The notes under the pieces were generated by a model that was not told where the DNA came from, made no database searches, and was given only the letters and a program-made list of their open reading frames with translations. Positions 48,709 through 61,490 of a stretch of DNA of 64,000 bases are shown here, piece after piece. Where the stretch lies: NCBI GenBank assembly GCA_000499405.2, contig HG738140.1:5260701-5324700 (forward strand), in the 5' to 3' direction. The translations under genes and the position numbers were made by a program. Each line of letters opens with the position of its first letter. Within the stretch, counting starts at the first letter, position 1. This stretch comes from Onchocerca volvulus (lineage: Eukaryota > Nematoda > Chromadorea > Rhabditida > Onchocercidae).

Positions 48709-48900
48709 TTAAATATTGATTAAAATGTTTACCTGATCATTCGGCATATAATTTTGAATATCGTTAACTGGATCAAAATTTCGAATGTATCGCTTCATAG
48801 AATATTCTCCATCTAGAGGTAATTCTTGCAAAACGAATGTTTCAGTTTGGGTAACAATGAAAAGTAGAGCCAGGATAGGATACGATAATGATAGTTTCAT
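48709..48900 (-). CDS. Small secreted peptide, unrecognised
   Basis: A 63-codon minus-strand frame begins with a good signal peptide (MKLSLSYPILALLFIVTQT), then about 43 polar residues (LQELPLDGEYS, MKRYIRNFDPVNDIQ). A KR dibasic site sits in the middle and could be a prohormone cleavage site. TAGCAG lies 9 nt before the ATG and could accept a spliced leader. AATAAA on the minus strand at 48672-48667 is 37 nt after the stop, so the gene may be complete in one exon. A CAG/GTAAAC donor within the last codons leaves open a spliced longer version, but I saw no convincing following exon. A neuropeptide-like precursor is possible but not proven. Confidence 0.5.
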   Translation of the reverse strand: MKLSLSYPILALLFIVTQTETFVLQELPLDGEYSMKRYIRNFDPVNDIQNYMPNDQVNILINI

Positions 48901-49599
48901 TTTGATTTCTGCTAATTCGATTGATTAGGATTATTAATTCTGAAATCAATGTGATTTTTCAAGTTTATTAATAAATTTCATTCAGAAATGAAATGAAACG
49001 AATAAACTGATCTAAATGAATGATTGCTTAAATTGTCGATTTATTGATTGTTTAAAATTTTTTAAATAATTAAGTAAAAAAAAGTAAATCTCAAAAAATT
49101 CAATCCGGTATTTTCTGAGATTTATTTTTGCTTACTTACCATTCGTAATTCAAGATTATCAATAATTGCATAGTTTTAATAATGTATGGTAGAATAAATT
49201 TAGAATAAATAAAATTTTCTCTCTTTAGATAATAAAAAAAAAAATACCATTGGAAATAAGTTCTTAAGTAGTTACAGTCTAATTAGCGAAGAAATTAAAT
49301 GGAATAATTAAGCAAACAAACATTTTCAGTATTAAATTCTAGAAATAAAACAGAGATATTTTTCTGCTCAATTTGATCTCATCTCTCTAATTGAATTTAA
49401 TATTATTTTAAATCAAAATTCTTAAACAAACATCGTTAAAATAATATTTTTAATTCATGATGGGAATCATATTATTTTATTTTATGCTTTTAAAATTATC
49501 TTAATTTTTGGCCTTTTAAATAATACAGCTGCATTTTAGGTCAAATTAGGGATGAGAAAAGTCTCCATTTACAATAAAATGGGAAAAAATTTGTAAAAA

Positions 49600-49671
49600 A
49601 AATAATAATTAATAGTCAATAATAATAATAATAATTGATAGTCAATAATAACAATCATAATAATAATAATG

Positions 49672-49736
<65 letters not shown>

Positions 49737-49770
49737 TAAATAATAATAATAGCAATAATAATAATAATAG
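49600..49770. repeat. AAT trinucleotide microsatellite
   Basis: About 170 bp of mostly (AAT)n with a few interruptions (GAT, CAAT, AAAT). The poly-Ile frame on the minus strand is an artefact. Confidence 0.97.
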
Positions 49771-50806
49771 GAGTATCGATCATTTCCCAAATTTGTTTAA
49801 ATAATATCAGTTATTTACCAAATTTTTGTTCAATAGCTTATAAAACTTGAATAATGCTAAATAATATGAAATAGTTCCATTATTTTAGCATCTAAACTAA
49901 TTCAACAATAGCATAGTATAAAATATGAAATTTTCAATAGCCAAGATTATGATATCTATGCCGAGATTTGTGTCATTTTATTAAAAATTTGCAACGAGCA
50001 TATGTGAAGTATTGAAATTATTCAAAGTTTAAAAAAAAAAAAAAATTAGCCGCAAAAAATGATTTATAAGAATGTTGGAGGATTGACTCAAACAAAACTA
50101 CGGCAATTGATAAAGATAAATGATATTGCTATCACTAATGAAGTATTTAAATTTTTAGCTGTAATTAACACTGATGTTGATGATGATGATGATGATAAGC
50201 ATAATCCGAGAAAAGATCAAAGAGGCTTGTCCAGAAATAAAAATTGATAAACTTAATAAAAAATTTAGCATTATTTGATAATTTCATGCTCCTAATGATA
50301 AAATGATAATTGTAATCCGAGAAACGGTCAAAGAAGACTATCTAGAAATAGAATTGATAAATTTGTTTCATCTTTCACATTGATAACATTTTATTTAACA
50401 GAAAAAAAATACATCAGATTTGTTAAAAATTATCATTTGATAATTCCTTGCGAATTATTATCTAATAATTTCATTTTCTTAATGATAATTATTCATCACT
50501 GTGGATGATGAAACAAATTTCAATATGTAAAATGATCCTGACCTCTAATGTTCTCTTTATATTATTTGATGTTTTGCTCAAAACTAGTTTTGAATGAAAG
50601 AAAGAATAATTCAAACCTGAAAAACTTGTTTATTTAGAAATTTAAACTTATCATCAAATATTTGCGAAATAATTGCGCGATGAAAAGCAAATAAAAAAAT
50701 ACTCGAACAACGAAGATTTGTCTCCAAATTAGTTCAACCATAATTTGAAATGAAAGAAATGTTATTTGAAGAAAAAAAAAAAATTTAATGAGCCTTATTT
50801 CTTTGC

Positions 50807-50840
50807 AAAAAAAGAAGCCTTTTTAAAGGCTTCTTTTTTT
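50807..50840. repeat. Perfect 16-bp inverted repeat with 2-nt spacer
   Basis: Arm AAAAAAAGAAGCCTTT, spacer TT, then its exact reverse complement. The symmetrical A and T ends make it look like a bidirectional hairpin in intergenic DNA. No gene end is recognised nearby. Confidence 0.9.
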
Positions 50841-50984
50841 TGAAACTATTTCAAAAACAGAATTCACATATTTTTAAAAAAAAGTTTTTTTCCAAATAAT
50901 ATTTTTTCTAAATTTTTTTTTTTTGAATTTCGAATATTTAATGTCATCAATGCCTTTTCAATTATTTATGACATCGTTTTATAT

Positions 50985-50987
<3 letters not shown>

Positions 50988-51017
<30 letters not shown>
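50988..51017. repeat. A30 homopolymer
   Basis: Run of about 30 A, downstream of the palindrome at 50807-50840. Confidence 0.95.
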
Positions 51018-51022
<5 letters not shown>

Positions 51023-52282
51023 TACAATTTGATATTTTTTTCAGAAATGATTGATAATAATTTGATTTAAAAGTTTAATCTATGCTTATATTTGCAGAAA
51101 GAATTAGTCTTTCAATATTAATTGGCCAATTAAACTCTTTCAATTATTAATTTACCAATTAAAAAAAGTTAGTTTTTTTCTCATATCTCTTCCGTTTCAC
51201 TTATTTTATTCCAATTCAAATTATTATAATGACGAAAAAGGTGGAAAAAAAAAAGTCGATGCATCATTCAAGTAATTTCATAAAGTTTCAGAAATCATAT
51301 GTAAAAATCACACATGTCATTTCCGTTCATTTTCATAAAATCATGCTTATATATATATTAAAAATATATTTTAAAAAAATTTGTATTAAAATTAACATAT
51401 AAAAAATATATATCAAAGATGTCTTGAAATATTAAAATAACATATGTAAAAATTACTTCTGTTATTTTCATTATTGATATTACTTTTCTTTTTTTTGGAT
51501 TTTTAATTGCAGCAAAAATTAATGAGATGCGCAGTAATTGAAGAAATCATTAAAAATAAAAAGAAGAACTTCTGAAATTTTTCCAAAAGTTTAGCTATCT
51601 TAAATTTGCCTATTTTTCAAGCATTAGCTAAAATATAAAGCGACCGTATATATGACTTCAAAATATAATATTTTGAATTTATCTCTTTTTTTGTGCAAAA
51701 TATTTCAATAAAATATTAACATTCATCAAAGAATATAATTAAATTAATCCACTAAAATGAAAAAATTGGGAAAAACTCAAACAACCTTTCGTTGAAATTA
51801 ATCGTTATTGAAATCAAAGTAAATCAGGAATTTTTCATTCTCGAGATTAGCATCAGTGTCAGAGATGAAAATTAGGAAATAACTCAATCATTTTAAAAGG
51901 TTTCTATAAACAAGTAAGCGTGTGAATAATATGAAACTAGAAATGATATAATAACAATTCATTTCTCATTTCTATCAGACTTGTGAGAGACTACAATTTC
52001 AGGTCTTGGGCCAATTTTACATTTATAATAGCATTATATTTTCACATGCCTTTGTAGAAATCTATTTATTAATATTTTTCCTATTTTTGTCAACGTAAAA
52101 TTTATGAATTATAATGAAAATTACGTAATCATTTAAATGTAATATAAAATTTCGAAATGATCACTTTCATCTTACCTAATTCGAGATTTCTCGATAACAA
52201 TGCTTTGTTTTCGTTGTAGCAAAACTTGTTTGACTGAAGATATAATAGAGAAAAAAAAAAGTTATGTTTAGCCAAAACAACA

Positions 52283-52340
52283 TAAGGTACCATAAAGTAT
52301 CTAAGTACCATGAAATTTCATCAAGGTACCATAAAGTTTC
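52283..52340. repeat. AAGGTACCATAAAGT short tandem repeats
   Basis: Three or four imperfect copies of a 15-19-bp aaggtaccataaagt unit. They produce the repetitive LWYLDE-type minus-strand frame, which is therefore not counted as a gene. Confidence 0.8.
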
Positions 52341-52914
52341 ATCAATTTGCTCAATGAGTTGATTCAGATAGACGTGATTTGTTGCATCAGTAATGCCAAA
52401 AATTTCTGTGATTTTGGAAAAATGGTAAAGTTTATACTTAATCAAAGATAGACCTTTATCATTGGTTAAGACTTTTTTTTCAACTTATATGATAAAGATA
52501 ACAGGAAAGATATGATAATTACCAAAAAATAGTTTTTTTATATTATCGGTGCTTTCAAGTTTGATACTTGAATACAGAAAGAAATCATTTTTAAAGATCG
52601 TTTATTCGATCAAAAGATCTAAATAATCCTCCCTTAAATGATGTCTGCTGGAAATGCGATTACATAAAATTTGAGAACTAAACTGGAAATCATTTAATTA
52701 ATTTTATATCTTCTGAGCATTCTAATAAACTTTTTGAAATCAGAGAATTTTAAAGACAAAAAAAAAAATAAATAAATATTTTGATAAGGATTAAAAGGTA
52801 TAAAAGAGATAACCTGAATTCCATCCAATAATTTTTATCGCAAATATGTTACGCTATTTTAGTAGTCAAATTTCATTTGAAATTTGTGTAAAATACATTA
52901 AAAAAAAAAAAAAA

Positions 52915-52946
52915 ATGATATGATATGATATGATATCATACGATAT
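52915..52946. repeat. TGATA pentanucleotide repeat
   Basis: About five copies of atgat/tgata ending in a catacgata variant. Confidence 0.85.
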
Positions 52947-55155
52947 GTTAAAATATATGATAATAATGAATAAGTAAAATAATAATAATTTTAATAACAT
53001 TAATAACAAAATTAATAGTAATAATAAAAACAATAATAATAATTTTTAAATAATAATTTCAAATAATTTTTTTCAAAATAAGTAAAATATGCATTTGCAT
53101 AGTATTACTGTTCAATTTTTATACTTCATGGATCGATTGATAAGAGATGATTAAATTTATCACTCCAATTTATCACTTTATTTAACTCTTTCTTTTTTCT
53201 TACCGTTTTTTTTTCTTTCTAAATTTAATTCTACTGAACATTTTTTTTTCTTTTTGTTCCATTCAACTATAAAATTTCCAAAAATACAGCCAAGAAGAGA
53301 ATCCGGAAGAGTGGCTCGAACTAAGAAATTATTCAAAATGTATAAACTAATAGAGAAGACAATGCATAAAGCGATAAGAGATGATAAATTCAATAAGAAA
53401 TCGATAAGAATTTATGATGCTTTGTTTGAAAATGAAAATTTTGTAAATCATTTGGAACTTTTAAAATGGAAATTTTCAAAAAGAATGGAACTTTTCAATA
53501 GGAATAAAACTTTCAAAAAGAATTACAAGTGCACAATTTAAAAATTTTGCATGAATTATGAGTGTATAATTCAAAAAATTGAAAAGCGAAGAATTTAATG
53601 TTAAATTTACCACCAATTAAAAAAGTAAAAATCTCGAAAATAAGATGAGAAAAAAATTATTTTATATGAAATAAGAAATTTTCTTGCAACATTGCAAAAA
53701 ATAATTTGATGTCTTGAAATATTTTGTGATAATTAACGATAAATTATAATCTTTTAATAAATTTTTTAAAGCTTGAATTTAATTTAAATGACTTTTTCAA
53801 AATTTGAATTCATAAATTCAAATTCCATTTAATTAAATTCGCATTCACTTGCGTGACTGATAACTTGTCTGAATCTTATAAATAAGCAAATGAATTTCAA
53901 AATATTATTAAACAGTGAAATATTTTTAGCTATTCATTTCGATAATAAATTGAAAATTACGGCTTTTTTTTTTCTTTTTTGAATATTTACTGAACAATTT
54001 TAGTAGGTGCGAATATTGTAAAGTAGCCAAAAGATTTTGTAAATCATATCGTACGTGATTGAATTAATTACTAATTACTGTCTATTACTCAGAATTATTC
54101 ACGAAATGCATCAAGTTCTTACAAAGTTACAATTTCAGGTCATTCGCTTAATTGTAAAAGTCAGGCTTTCCAGACTTATTAATTTAGATTCAGTATCTAA
54201 AATAAACTTTGCTATTAATCCATTAAAATCATTAATTGGATGGATTTTAGCGAATATTAAATTTTTGCTTACTGTTAGCCATAAATTGCAAAATCTTGTA
54301 TATTGAAAAATTTTTCGCACCAAAGTCTCACCAACAATTACTCACACCACAGTAACCCTTCAACTTTCAATTGAATGAAAAAATGTTACAGTAATTTCGT
54401 TTCTCGACCAAATAGTAATTTTCATACGATTCTCAAAAATTCATAAAATATAACAATCCTTAATTTTTATTCGTAATAATTTCTACCATTTCTCAAAGAT
54501 TTGTGCAATTTTTAATTTTATTAAAATAACCGCAAATTTAAATTGCTAAAATGCTCGAAATTTTTAAAAGTAATAAAAAACATTTTAAACCTACAGTATG
54601 TCTTTTAACTACTGTAAATTCGTCTTTGTTAGAATAATTCTGCAACAGCTTACAGAAATGTAAGAATGTAAGAAAGTTTTAATGCATGCAAGCTTTTTTG
54701 TATTATTTTTAAAATTTGTTTATCATGTTCGCTTTTGATTTATATTAGTAGTATACTGCAAATGAGTTACAGTATTATCAGTTAGTTACAGTATTCCGCC
54801 AAAATAATCAACTTCTAATTTATGTGGAAGCTTATTATCAGTTTGGAATATATTTAAATTTACAAATAAGTAACAGCTGAGGGTAATTACTTAATTCATC
54901 AATTTTTATTATAGTCAAAACCGTAACAATGACAACTTACAAAGATTCATGAACTTATTATTATCTATTATCAGATAAGCCATTTTCTGTCATTTATAAA
55001 TTTTCTTTTACATTTTCTGAATTAATTAAACAAAAATAAATTTTCATTTCATACAATTTGCAAAATTTTCTCGCATATATTAACAAAATTCAAAATACGT
55101 ATGATAAATTTGACTCATTATAAAATGATAATAATTGATGTTATCAATAGATCAG

Positions 55156-55161
55156 TTTATT
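55156..55161 (-). terminator. Polyadenylation signal AATAAA of the lipase gene
   Basis: AATAAA on the minus strand about 67 nt after the lipase stop codon (55228). Confidence 0.5.
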
Positions 55162-55227
55162 AAAAGCTTGAAATAAACCATATTTAAATTTACAATTAAG
55201 TAGATTTGCTAAGACCAACTGATTAGA

Positions 55228-58224
55228 TCATATCACAATGTGATAAAGTATCATTTTTCGTTGAACTGGTAATGAATCTCTGAATGTTTGTTCATGATTC
55301 TTTTCATCGTAAACTTTTTCACCATTTTGACCTTTTATTCGGGCAGTTATCTAAATTAATCAATCACGCGTATTAAACAAATCTCGTCATCATAATTTAA
55401 AACATAATTTTAGATGAAGAAATATAATTTCAATAGATTTTTTGATAAATTTAACAACAAACAATGAAATCAATTTTAATTTTATTAATAATTCAAAAGT
55501 TAACTTTCCAAGTTATTTGTATTTTATAAATAATTGAAAAATATTTTCTTTTCGTTTCAAATATCAATCGATTATATTTTGCAATTTACACTAATTAATT
55601 CAATAATTTTTGAGCAATAATTACGTAATTATAGCGTTGAATTTTTTATTTCTTGAATTTCTCATTTGCGTTAAATTTTCCTCTTTTTTTCTCATTGTCC
55701 AATTAAGCCATTTTAAATTGAAAGTTTTTAAATGAACTGAAAATTTCTAAGTAGCAAAATGAATGAACGATGGTACCATGCCACAAATATCATATCCAAT
55801 TATTTGATCATTTTTACTATAAATTGTAAATATATATCTTCCCTCGTATCCTGCGACCGAATTTATATTCTATAAATATGGGAAAGGTTACAAAGTAAAA
55901 ATATTTGAAATATCTAAGAACTATTTTCAAAAATTTAAAAATATTGATGAATAATTTTAAAAAAATTTTTTTAAAATAATTCCGGACCGTTAAAAAAGTG
56001 CTTTCTTTTGGACATAAACCGGAAAAGAGACCGGTTTGTTGATTACAAATAGGCAACAAACTGAACATACATGCCGGAATATTGGTTTCACCAATCTGAA
56101 AACAAAATATTATTATTACAAATTAAGAAAAGTGAAAAATCAAAAATTTTGAATAATCGAAATTTTAAAAATTGAAGCAAATAGTTTGGAAATTTTTTAA
56201 AAAAAATTCGAAACCTTTAATTGAACACCATGATTTGGTCCAGCAATACCAATAAATGTATCGATAGAATTTGTCAATGAATTTCCGAGATTTTCTTCAG
56301 TATCAACGCATAAACCTGAAAATTTATGTAAAATTAGTCTAAGAAACAAAAAAAATGAAAGATTTAAACATAGCAAGATTTTTTTTTTCTTTGATTGCAG
56401 AAATTATTTGAAAAATAAGAAGCAGCAGAGTAAAATCTAAAAAAAGAGAAAAAAAAAATCAAAGAATCAAAAAATCAATGATGACATGATGATATCTCAG
56501 TCATAAATGAACTTTTACATTTAATTTAAAATTTTATTCCAGATGTATATGCTTATTTAGCAAAAGTTTCGTAGCTAAATTTCGATAATACGATGATCAG
56601 AATATTGATCGAATAGATAAACAAATAGTCCGAAAATCAATAAATGATAAATCAATGATCTCATTTATTCTATATTTTAATTTTATGGATGAATAATTAG
56701 AGCAAAAAATCATTTATTTGAAACGATAAATCGAAGTTAGTCGATCGTATTTTTATTTACGATTTGTTTGAATATTTCACGATGCATTGATGTTTTCTAA
56801 TCGCAAAAGTTAGTCGATTAGAATTTGATGTAATTAGAAAAAAACAATAATTGAAATCCATCTCCTAAGATAGTTTTTCGAGTCTTTCGTTTTTCGACAA
56901 ATATATCAAATTCTATCGAACAGTTTCACGGATGTTGCTTAACCAAAGTAACAAACATACTAAAATAAATCGATTAAAATTTGACGTAAATATAATTCGG
57001 AAAAAGAAAAATTAAAAAAATAATTTAAATCCGATTTTCACCTCCTAAAATAGCTTTTCGAGATATCGGTACACCTAACGAATATGCGATAATATTAACC
57101 GAACGACCGGTATACAAACGTACAGCTACAATTAACGCTCGTACCTTAAATTATTCAATATTTCCGAAATTTTCCCATATGAAGTTCATTAAAATTAAAA
57201 TTTTTTGAAATGTTACAAATCAGATTCTTTAAAAATGAAGCAGTAAAGTTTTTTTTTAAATATAACGAAATAAGTTTTAATGACAATGAAAGTGAATCTT
57301 GGGAAATCATTGGGACAACTTAATCCATAATTTAAAATTATAGCACCAAAAATTTAATTTCATTTTCTAATTATTTCAAATAATATATATGACTGTTTCT
57401 GGAAAGCATAGCCAATTCAATAGTTTACCTGAAGATATTCCATAATACAAAATCATTTTTAAAAAAACAAAAAGTATCATTTTGGAGCAATAAATTAATT
57501 TTGTTCCATTTTAATTTTAACTTTTTTAATTTCTCTACAATTTTATTTTTTAATTTTTTTTAATTTTTAAAATTTTAAGTTTAGCCTTAAAATTATCAAA
57601 TGAGCACAAATATCTCACCTGTTTAACATATTTACAATCCATCGAATATTTCACCCATTGCATTGGATTACCTTCGGAGCCACTGGCGTACGTCGTTCCG
57701 TACAATTCTGACCAATCGTAACCGGAACTTCTGAATTTTTCTGGACATTTTTGAACAAGAAGTGGAGAACTTCGATGACAATTTGTACTTTTATGAGAAG
57801 AAAAAGGTGATTAAGTAAAGTGATAAGGTGATAAGAAAAAGGTGATAAAAGTTAGTTAGCACTTTTTCTGACCAGATGAAAAGCATACAAAAAATAGCTT
57901 GCACCAACAAGCGGTTGTTCACCAGCAGTATTCGAGACACCATGCACAAAAATTATCGGATTTTTTGTTAATTTCTGATTCCGATATCGTTTACCACCGA
58001 ATGAACCTGATGGACCCAAATCTGACCTAAATTATAACTATTTCTAATTATTATAAAATATCTCAAATTTTCAAAATTATTGAATTATTACCGAATTCTT
58101 ATTGAATTATCAACGAATTAATATCATTGGTAAACAATTTGTTTTTATCAATTTCATCATTTTCCTCAAATCTTTTTCGATGATATCATCAGAATGAAAA
58201 ATTCATTTGAAAGTGCAGTTTAAA

Positions 58225-58295
<71 letters not shown>

Positions 58296-58526
58296 ATATA
58301 TCTGACAAAACCGTTTGAACTTTGAACTTGATAGAAAACTTAAGTCGCTTTTTTGTATATGAAATAATATAAAGAAAAATGTATAAATTTCGACAAATCT
58401 TTTTCACCTATCTAAGGTTGCTTGTACATCAGATCCATAAACTTTCGTGAGCCAAAAATTGAAATCATTCGTAAAATACGCATTAATCAACCTGATAATT
58501 TCACAGAATAATACTTGTTTCAACAT
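55228..58526 (-). CDS. EstA/LIPS-family secreted lipase (alpha/beta hydrolase, PF01674 type)
   Basis: Predicted lipid/ester hydrolase of the nematode LIPS group (class 2 lipase, EstA/EstB family). Minus-strand exons: 58526-58408, 58026-57889, 57787-57619, 57144-57042, 56315-56215, 56095-55988, 55869-55777, 55350-55228; 954 nt, 317 residues, all phases consistent. Family landmarks in order: DLGPSGSFGGK; oxyanion strand NPIIFVHGVSNTAG; SGYDWSELYGTTYASG; YSMDCKYVKQVRALIVAVR; nucleophile Ser164 in IIAYSLGVP; CVDTEENLG; IGIAGPNHG; LPICNQQTGLFSGLCP; GYEGRY; acid Asp267 in SKNDQIIGYDICG; His296 in EKNHEQTF. The donor at 57888 (TT/GTATGC) was chosen over 57872 because only it fits the next exon's phase. 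The chosen ATG is preceded 4 nt upstream by a TTTTCAG acceptor and its N-terminus is only a weak signal peptide, so an upstream signal-peptide exon may be missing. Confidence 0.88.
58228..58293. repeat. Double A homopolymer (A34-TTT-A29)
   Basis: Two long A runs separated by TTT, inside lipase intron 1. Confidence 0.97.
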
Positions 58527-59714
58527 TTTCCTGAAAATCAAGTATTTCATGCAATTTTAGTGAATAAGAATCAAAATTCTAAGACTTTTTTCGAAAACAA
58601 AAAGTTTTGAGAAATGGCAAACTGGATAATATTTAGGATTTAATAGCTGATAAAATAATATTCTTGCGATCATAAATATAAAAAATATCAAAAAATTATT
58701 AAAGTAGAAATTATTGAAATACAAGAAAAAGGTTGTTTTTTGTTTTCATATAGATTTATTCGAATTAAGTTGGATACGGTAGCTGATAACCGAGTGAACA
58801 ACAATATATGCCGTATAAAATATCGGCTAAATTTCCCAGAAAACGGAATAACTTTGTGACCACACAACAATTTTGATCTGATCACTTTTATTTTGATATA
58901 AAAGAAAAAATTTAAACCGAAATAAAAAACACTGATAAAAAAAATAAAATCATAAACAAAAACAGATGAAGAATTTCAGGTATGAATGGAATTTTGATCA
59001 TTAAATTATCTTGAAATAAAGATAGAGATAGTAATGGTGAATAAAATAAGGATAAATGATAATGAAGGACAATTATAAATTAATTTTATGATGGAAATCA
59101 ATAATTTCAGGTAGGAAAAAGAAAAGAGAGGATCAGTAAATTGATTCCTTAATTAACGAATCAGTTCAGCGGAGCAAATTTCAGTCCGAAAAAAAATTTA
59201 ATTTCCTATTCGGCTCCTTCATATCACTTCAAATCATTTCAAAATTATTTCAAATCAAATTTCTCTTATCAGTTCATTCCTTAGTCACAAAGATATTATT
59301 AATGCTGTTGTTTTCTGAAACAATGGATAACAATTGAAATTTCCATACTTCAATTATTCTTTGTGTTTAATTAATTTATTTGTTTATTAATCCTCTTACA
59401 TTTTCATTCCTTCAAATTTAAATTTTTAAAATAAAAAACCAGATTGGATCGGCATTCACCGGAACAAAAATTTACAATTCAACATTTTAATTCAATTTCA
59501 AACCAAATATCATTATTTGATTCATATTTGCAATAATCAATAATGATTCCCAGTCCTTATTCAATAAACAAAAGAATTCAAGCAAGAAACAAGAGGAAAT
59601 GATAAAAAACAATAAATTTAATGAGGTAAATTTGAATAAAATGGAATTAAAAGTTACTAATTAACAGATAATTGCGTGACTTTTTCTACTAATCTACATA
59701 ACTAAAAATGTAAA

Positions 59715-59830
59715 TGTTGGTTGTTCATTTCCCATGACGTATCAAATTTTCTCCGATTGATTTGAAATTTTCACAAAACGTTGCATTTGAATACGCGCGT
59801 GTTTTTACTTAGATAAGGTGTATGTTTAAG
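59715..59830 (+). repeat. Dispersed repeat copy, same family as the 23.1-24.7 kb cluster
   Basis: Carries gattgatttgaaattttca followed by cgttgcatttgaatacgcgc, the same order and spacing as in the left arm of the 23759-24469 element. It is over 35 kb from the other copies. Confidence 0.65.
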
Positions 59831-60627
59831 AACTTTCGGAGATTTGAGATTTTGAATAAATGAACACTTACATTTTTATCTTATACAGAATAAACGGACC
59901 CAGCCATGCGAAACGTCATTATAAGAATACTTAAATTAAAAATTAATAACTTTTCTGGATCGATCCAACTAAAGATTTATAAATAAGTTGAAAAATTATA
60001 GAAGGCTTTGAAATTGAAAGAGTGCAAAGAGATATATTGCTTTCCTTTTGTCCATTTCGGCGCTCTCGTCCGATGTCCTCCTTTTCTAACATTATATGTC
60101 ACATTTTCTGCATTAACAAATAATTGATTTTCAATTTAATTTTCAATTAATTAATGAATCAGTTCTTTATACTGTACTACATATAAGGAAACTCCTCGCC
60201 CGATCATTTCGATATGGGAAATCCAATTTGAGATCTATTTTGGCGATAGATCATCATTGCTTTTTTTCGCAAGATCATAATATAATATGATGTAAAATTT
60301 AATTTCTAAATTTCCTAATTATTATCGCAAATATTTTCCACGCCAAATTATCAAAATAATATGATTTCCAGACCAAATTATCAGTATCATGTAAAATGAT
60401 CCAAACTATGCTGGTAATATGCCAAATAATATGTTAATAATATAAATCTTAATTTTGTTTCAGACCCAAAATCAGTTAAAATTTTTTGATTTTTGATGGT
60501 ACAGATGAGCAAATCATTGTTTGATAAAATAGCAATTATGTGTAATAATTTGATTTTTGAATAGTTTTGCAAATTTCGTAAGTTTAGAAAAAACTTTGGA
60601 AAAATCTCATCTTTAAAAAGATTTTTG

Positions 60628-60710
60628 ATTCTGATTAGTATTTGAATTTGTTCAATACAAATTGTATTTTTAATTCTGATTAGTATTTGAATTTGTTCAA
60701 TACAAATTTA
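60628..60710. repeat. 45-bp tandem duplication
   Basis: About 37 identical bases starting attctgattagtatttgaa recur with a 45-bp period. A recent slippage or duplication event in intergenic DNA. Confidence 0.88.
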
Positions 60711-61490
60711 AGTTGAAAATAAATAACCAAACAAAACAAAAAATTTATCTGGACTATGGAGAAATATATTTTCCCTTTGTCTTATAAAGATTGATATAAT
60801 ATTAACAAATTGAATTGTAGGAATAATGCATGCTTCTTATTCAAATTTTTTAGAAATATCATAAAATAGAATTATGAGAGAAGCTGAATGGATACGGAAA
60901 TTATTTTTCTATTTTACTGCATATATTTCGATTATGACAAATGATCTTAATGATTGATAATTTTATCGATAACTCTAAAGGAAAAATGAATTATCATTTG
61001 TTTCATTCGTCAATTTTAGAAGGACAAAGAGGCAAATATTTAAGGAAGTTATGCCAATTGATGCTAGATTGAATACCTGAGTTAATGCAAAAATTTTTTA
61101 AAATAAATTGTTGATTTGATCGTTGAACTGCAACTTTGACCTAAACATATTATTAACAGTGTACTTGCAAATGATTCAACTTTTCTCGCACATATTTTCT
61201 GACCTGATTCATTTTCAGTTCTTATTTCTTTTTTTTTTTCCTTCCTTCTACTATTATTGCCAAGGAATGATAAATCCAAAACAGAATGCCTTATCAGTAA
61301 TATCCTTGCATAAACTATTAAACCTTATCAGCATCTGCTAATAATGATAAAACGTTCGGCAATAGTTCTTTTCCCATAATTTCATTGCAATTCCTATCTC
61401 TTTATCTAGCGCTTTCTAAAAAAAAAAATTATTGTCTCCTAAATTATCATCGGAATTATTTTGTTTTCAAATTAAAGTTGAAATTTAAAA

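Larger units (their letters stand above)
48901..55227. other. Repeat-rich intergenic region, no supported gene
   Basis: Contains a large AAT microsatellite, a 16-bp-arm palindrome (50807-50840), an A30 run (50988-51017), short repeats at 52283-52340 and 52915-52945, and many low-complexity frames. The plus-strand frame 53254-53541 and its complement 53393-53178 are the only ones with mixed composition, but neither shows a family or a consistent exon chain. Confidence 0.55.
58531..61490. other. Intergenic between lipase and lysozyme, repeats only
   Basis: The two genes diverge from here, so both promoters lie within. It also holds a copy of the dispersed repeat (59715-59830) and a 45-bp tandem duplication (60628-60710). 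No other gene was recognised. Confidence 0.55.

Noticed and set aside
49569..49790. Poly-isoleucine minus-strand frame
   Set aside because: Translation of the AAT microsatellite.
52129..52445. Minus-strand frames with LWYLDE repeats
   Set aside because: Produced by the AAGGTACCATAAAGT tandem repeat; no family.
54055..54323. Opposed frames of 83 and 62 codons
   Set aside because: Leu/Ile-rich, no conserved motif, no exon chain.
57873..57889. Alternative lipase exon-2 donor CTG/GTCAG
   Set aside because: Ends in phase 0, but the next exon can only be entered from phase 2, so GTATGC at 57888 was used.
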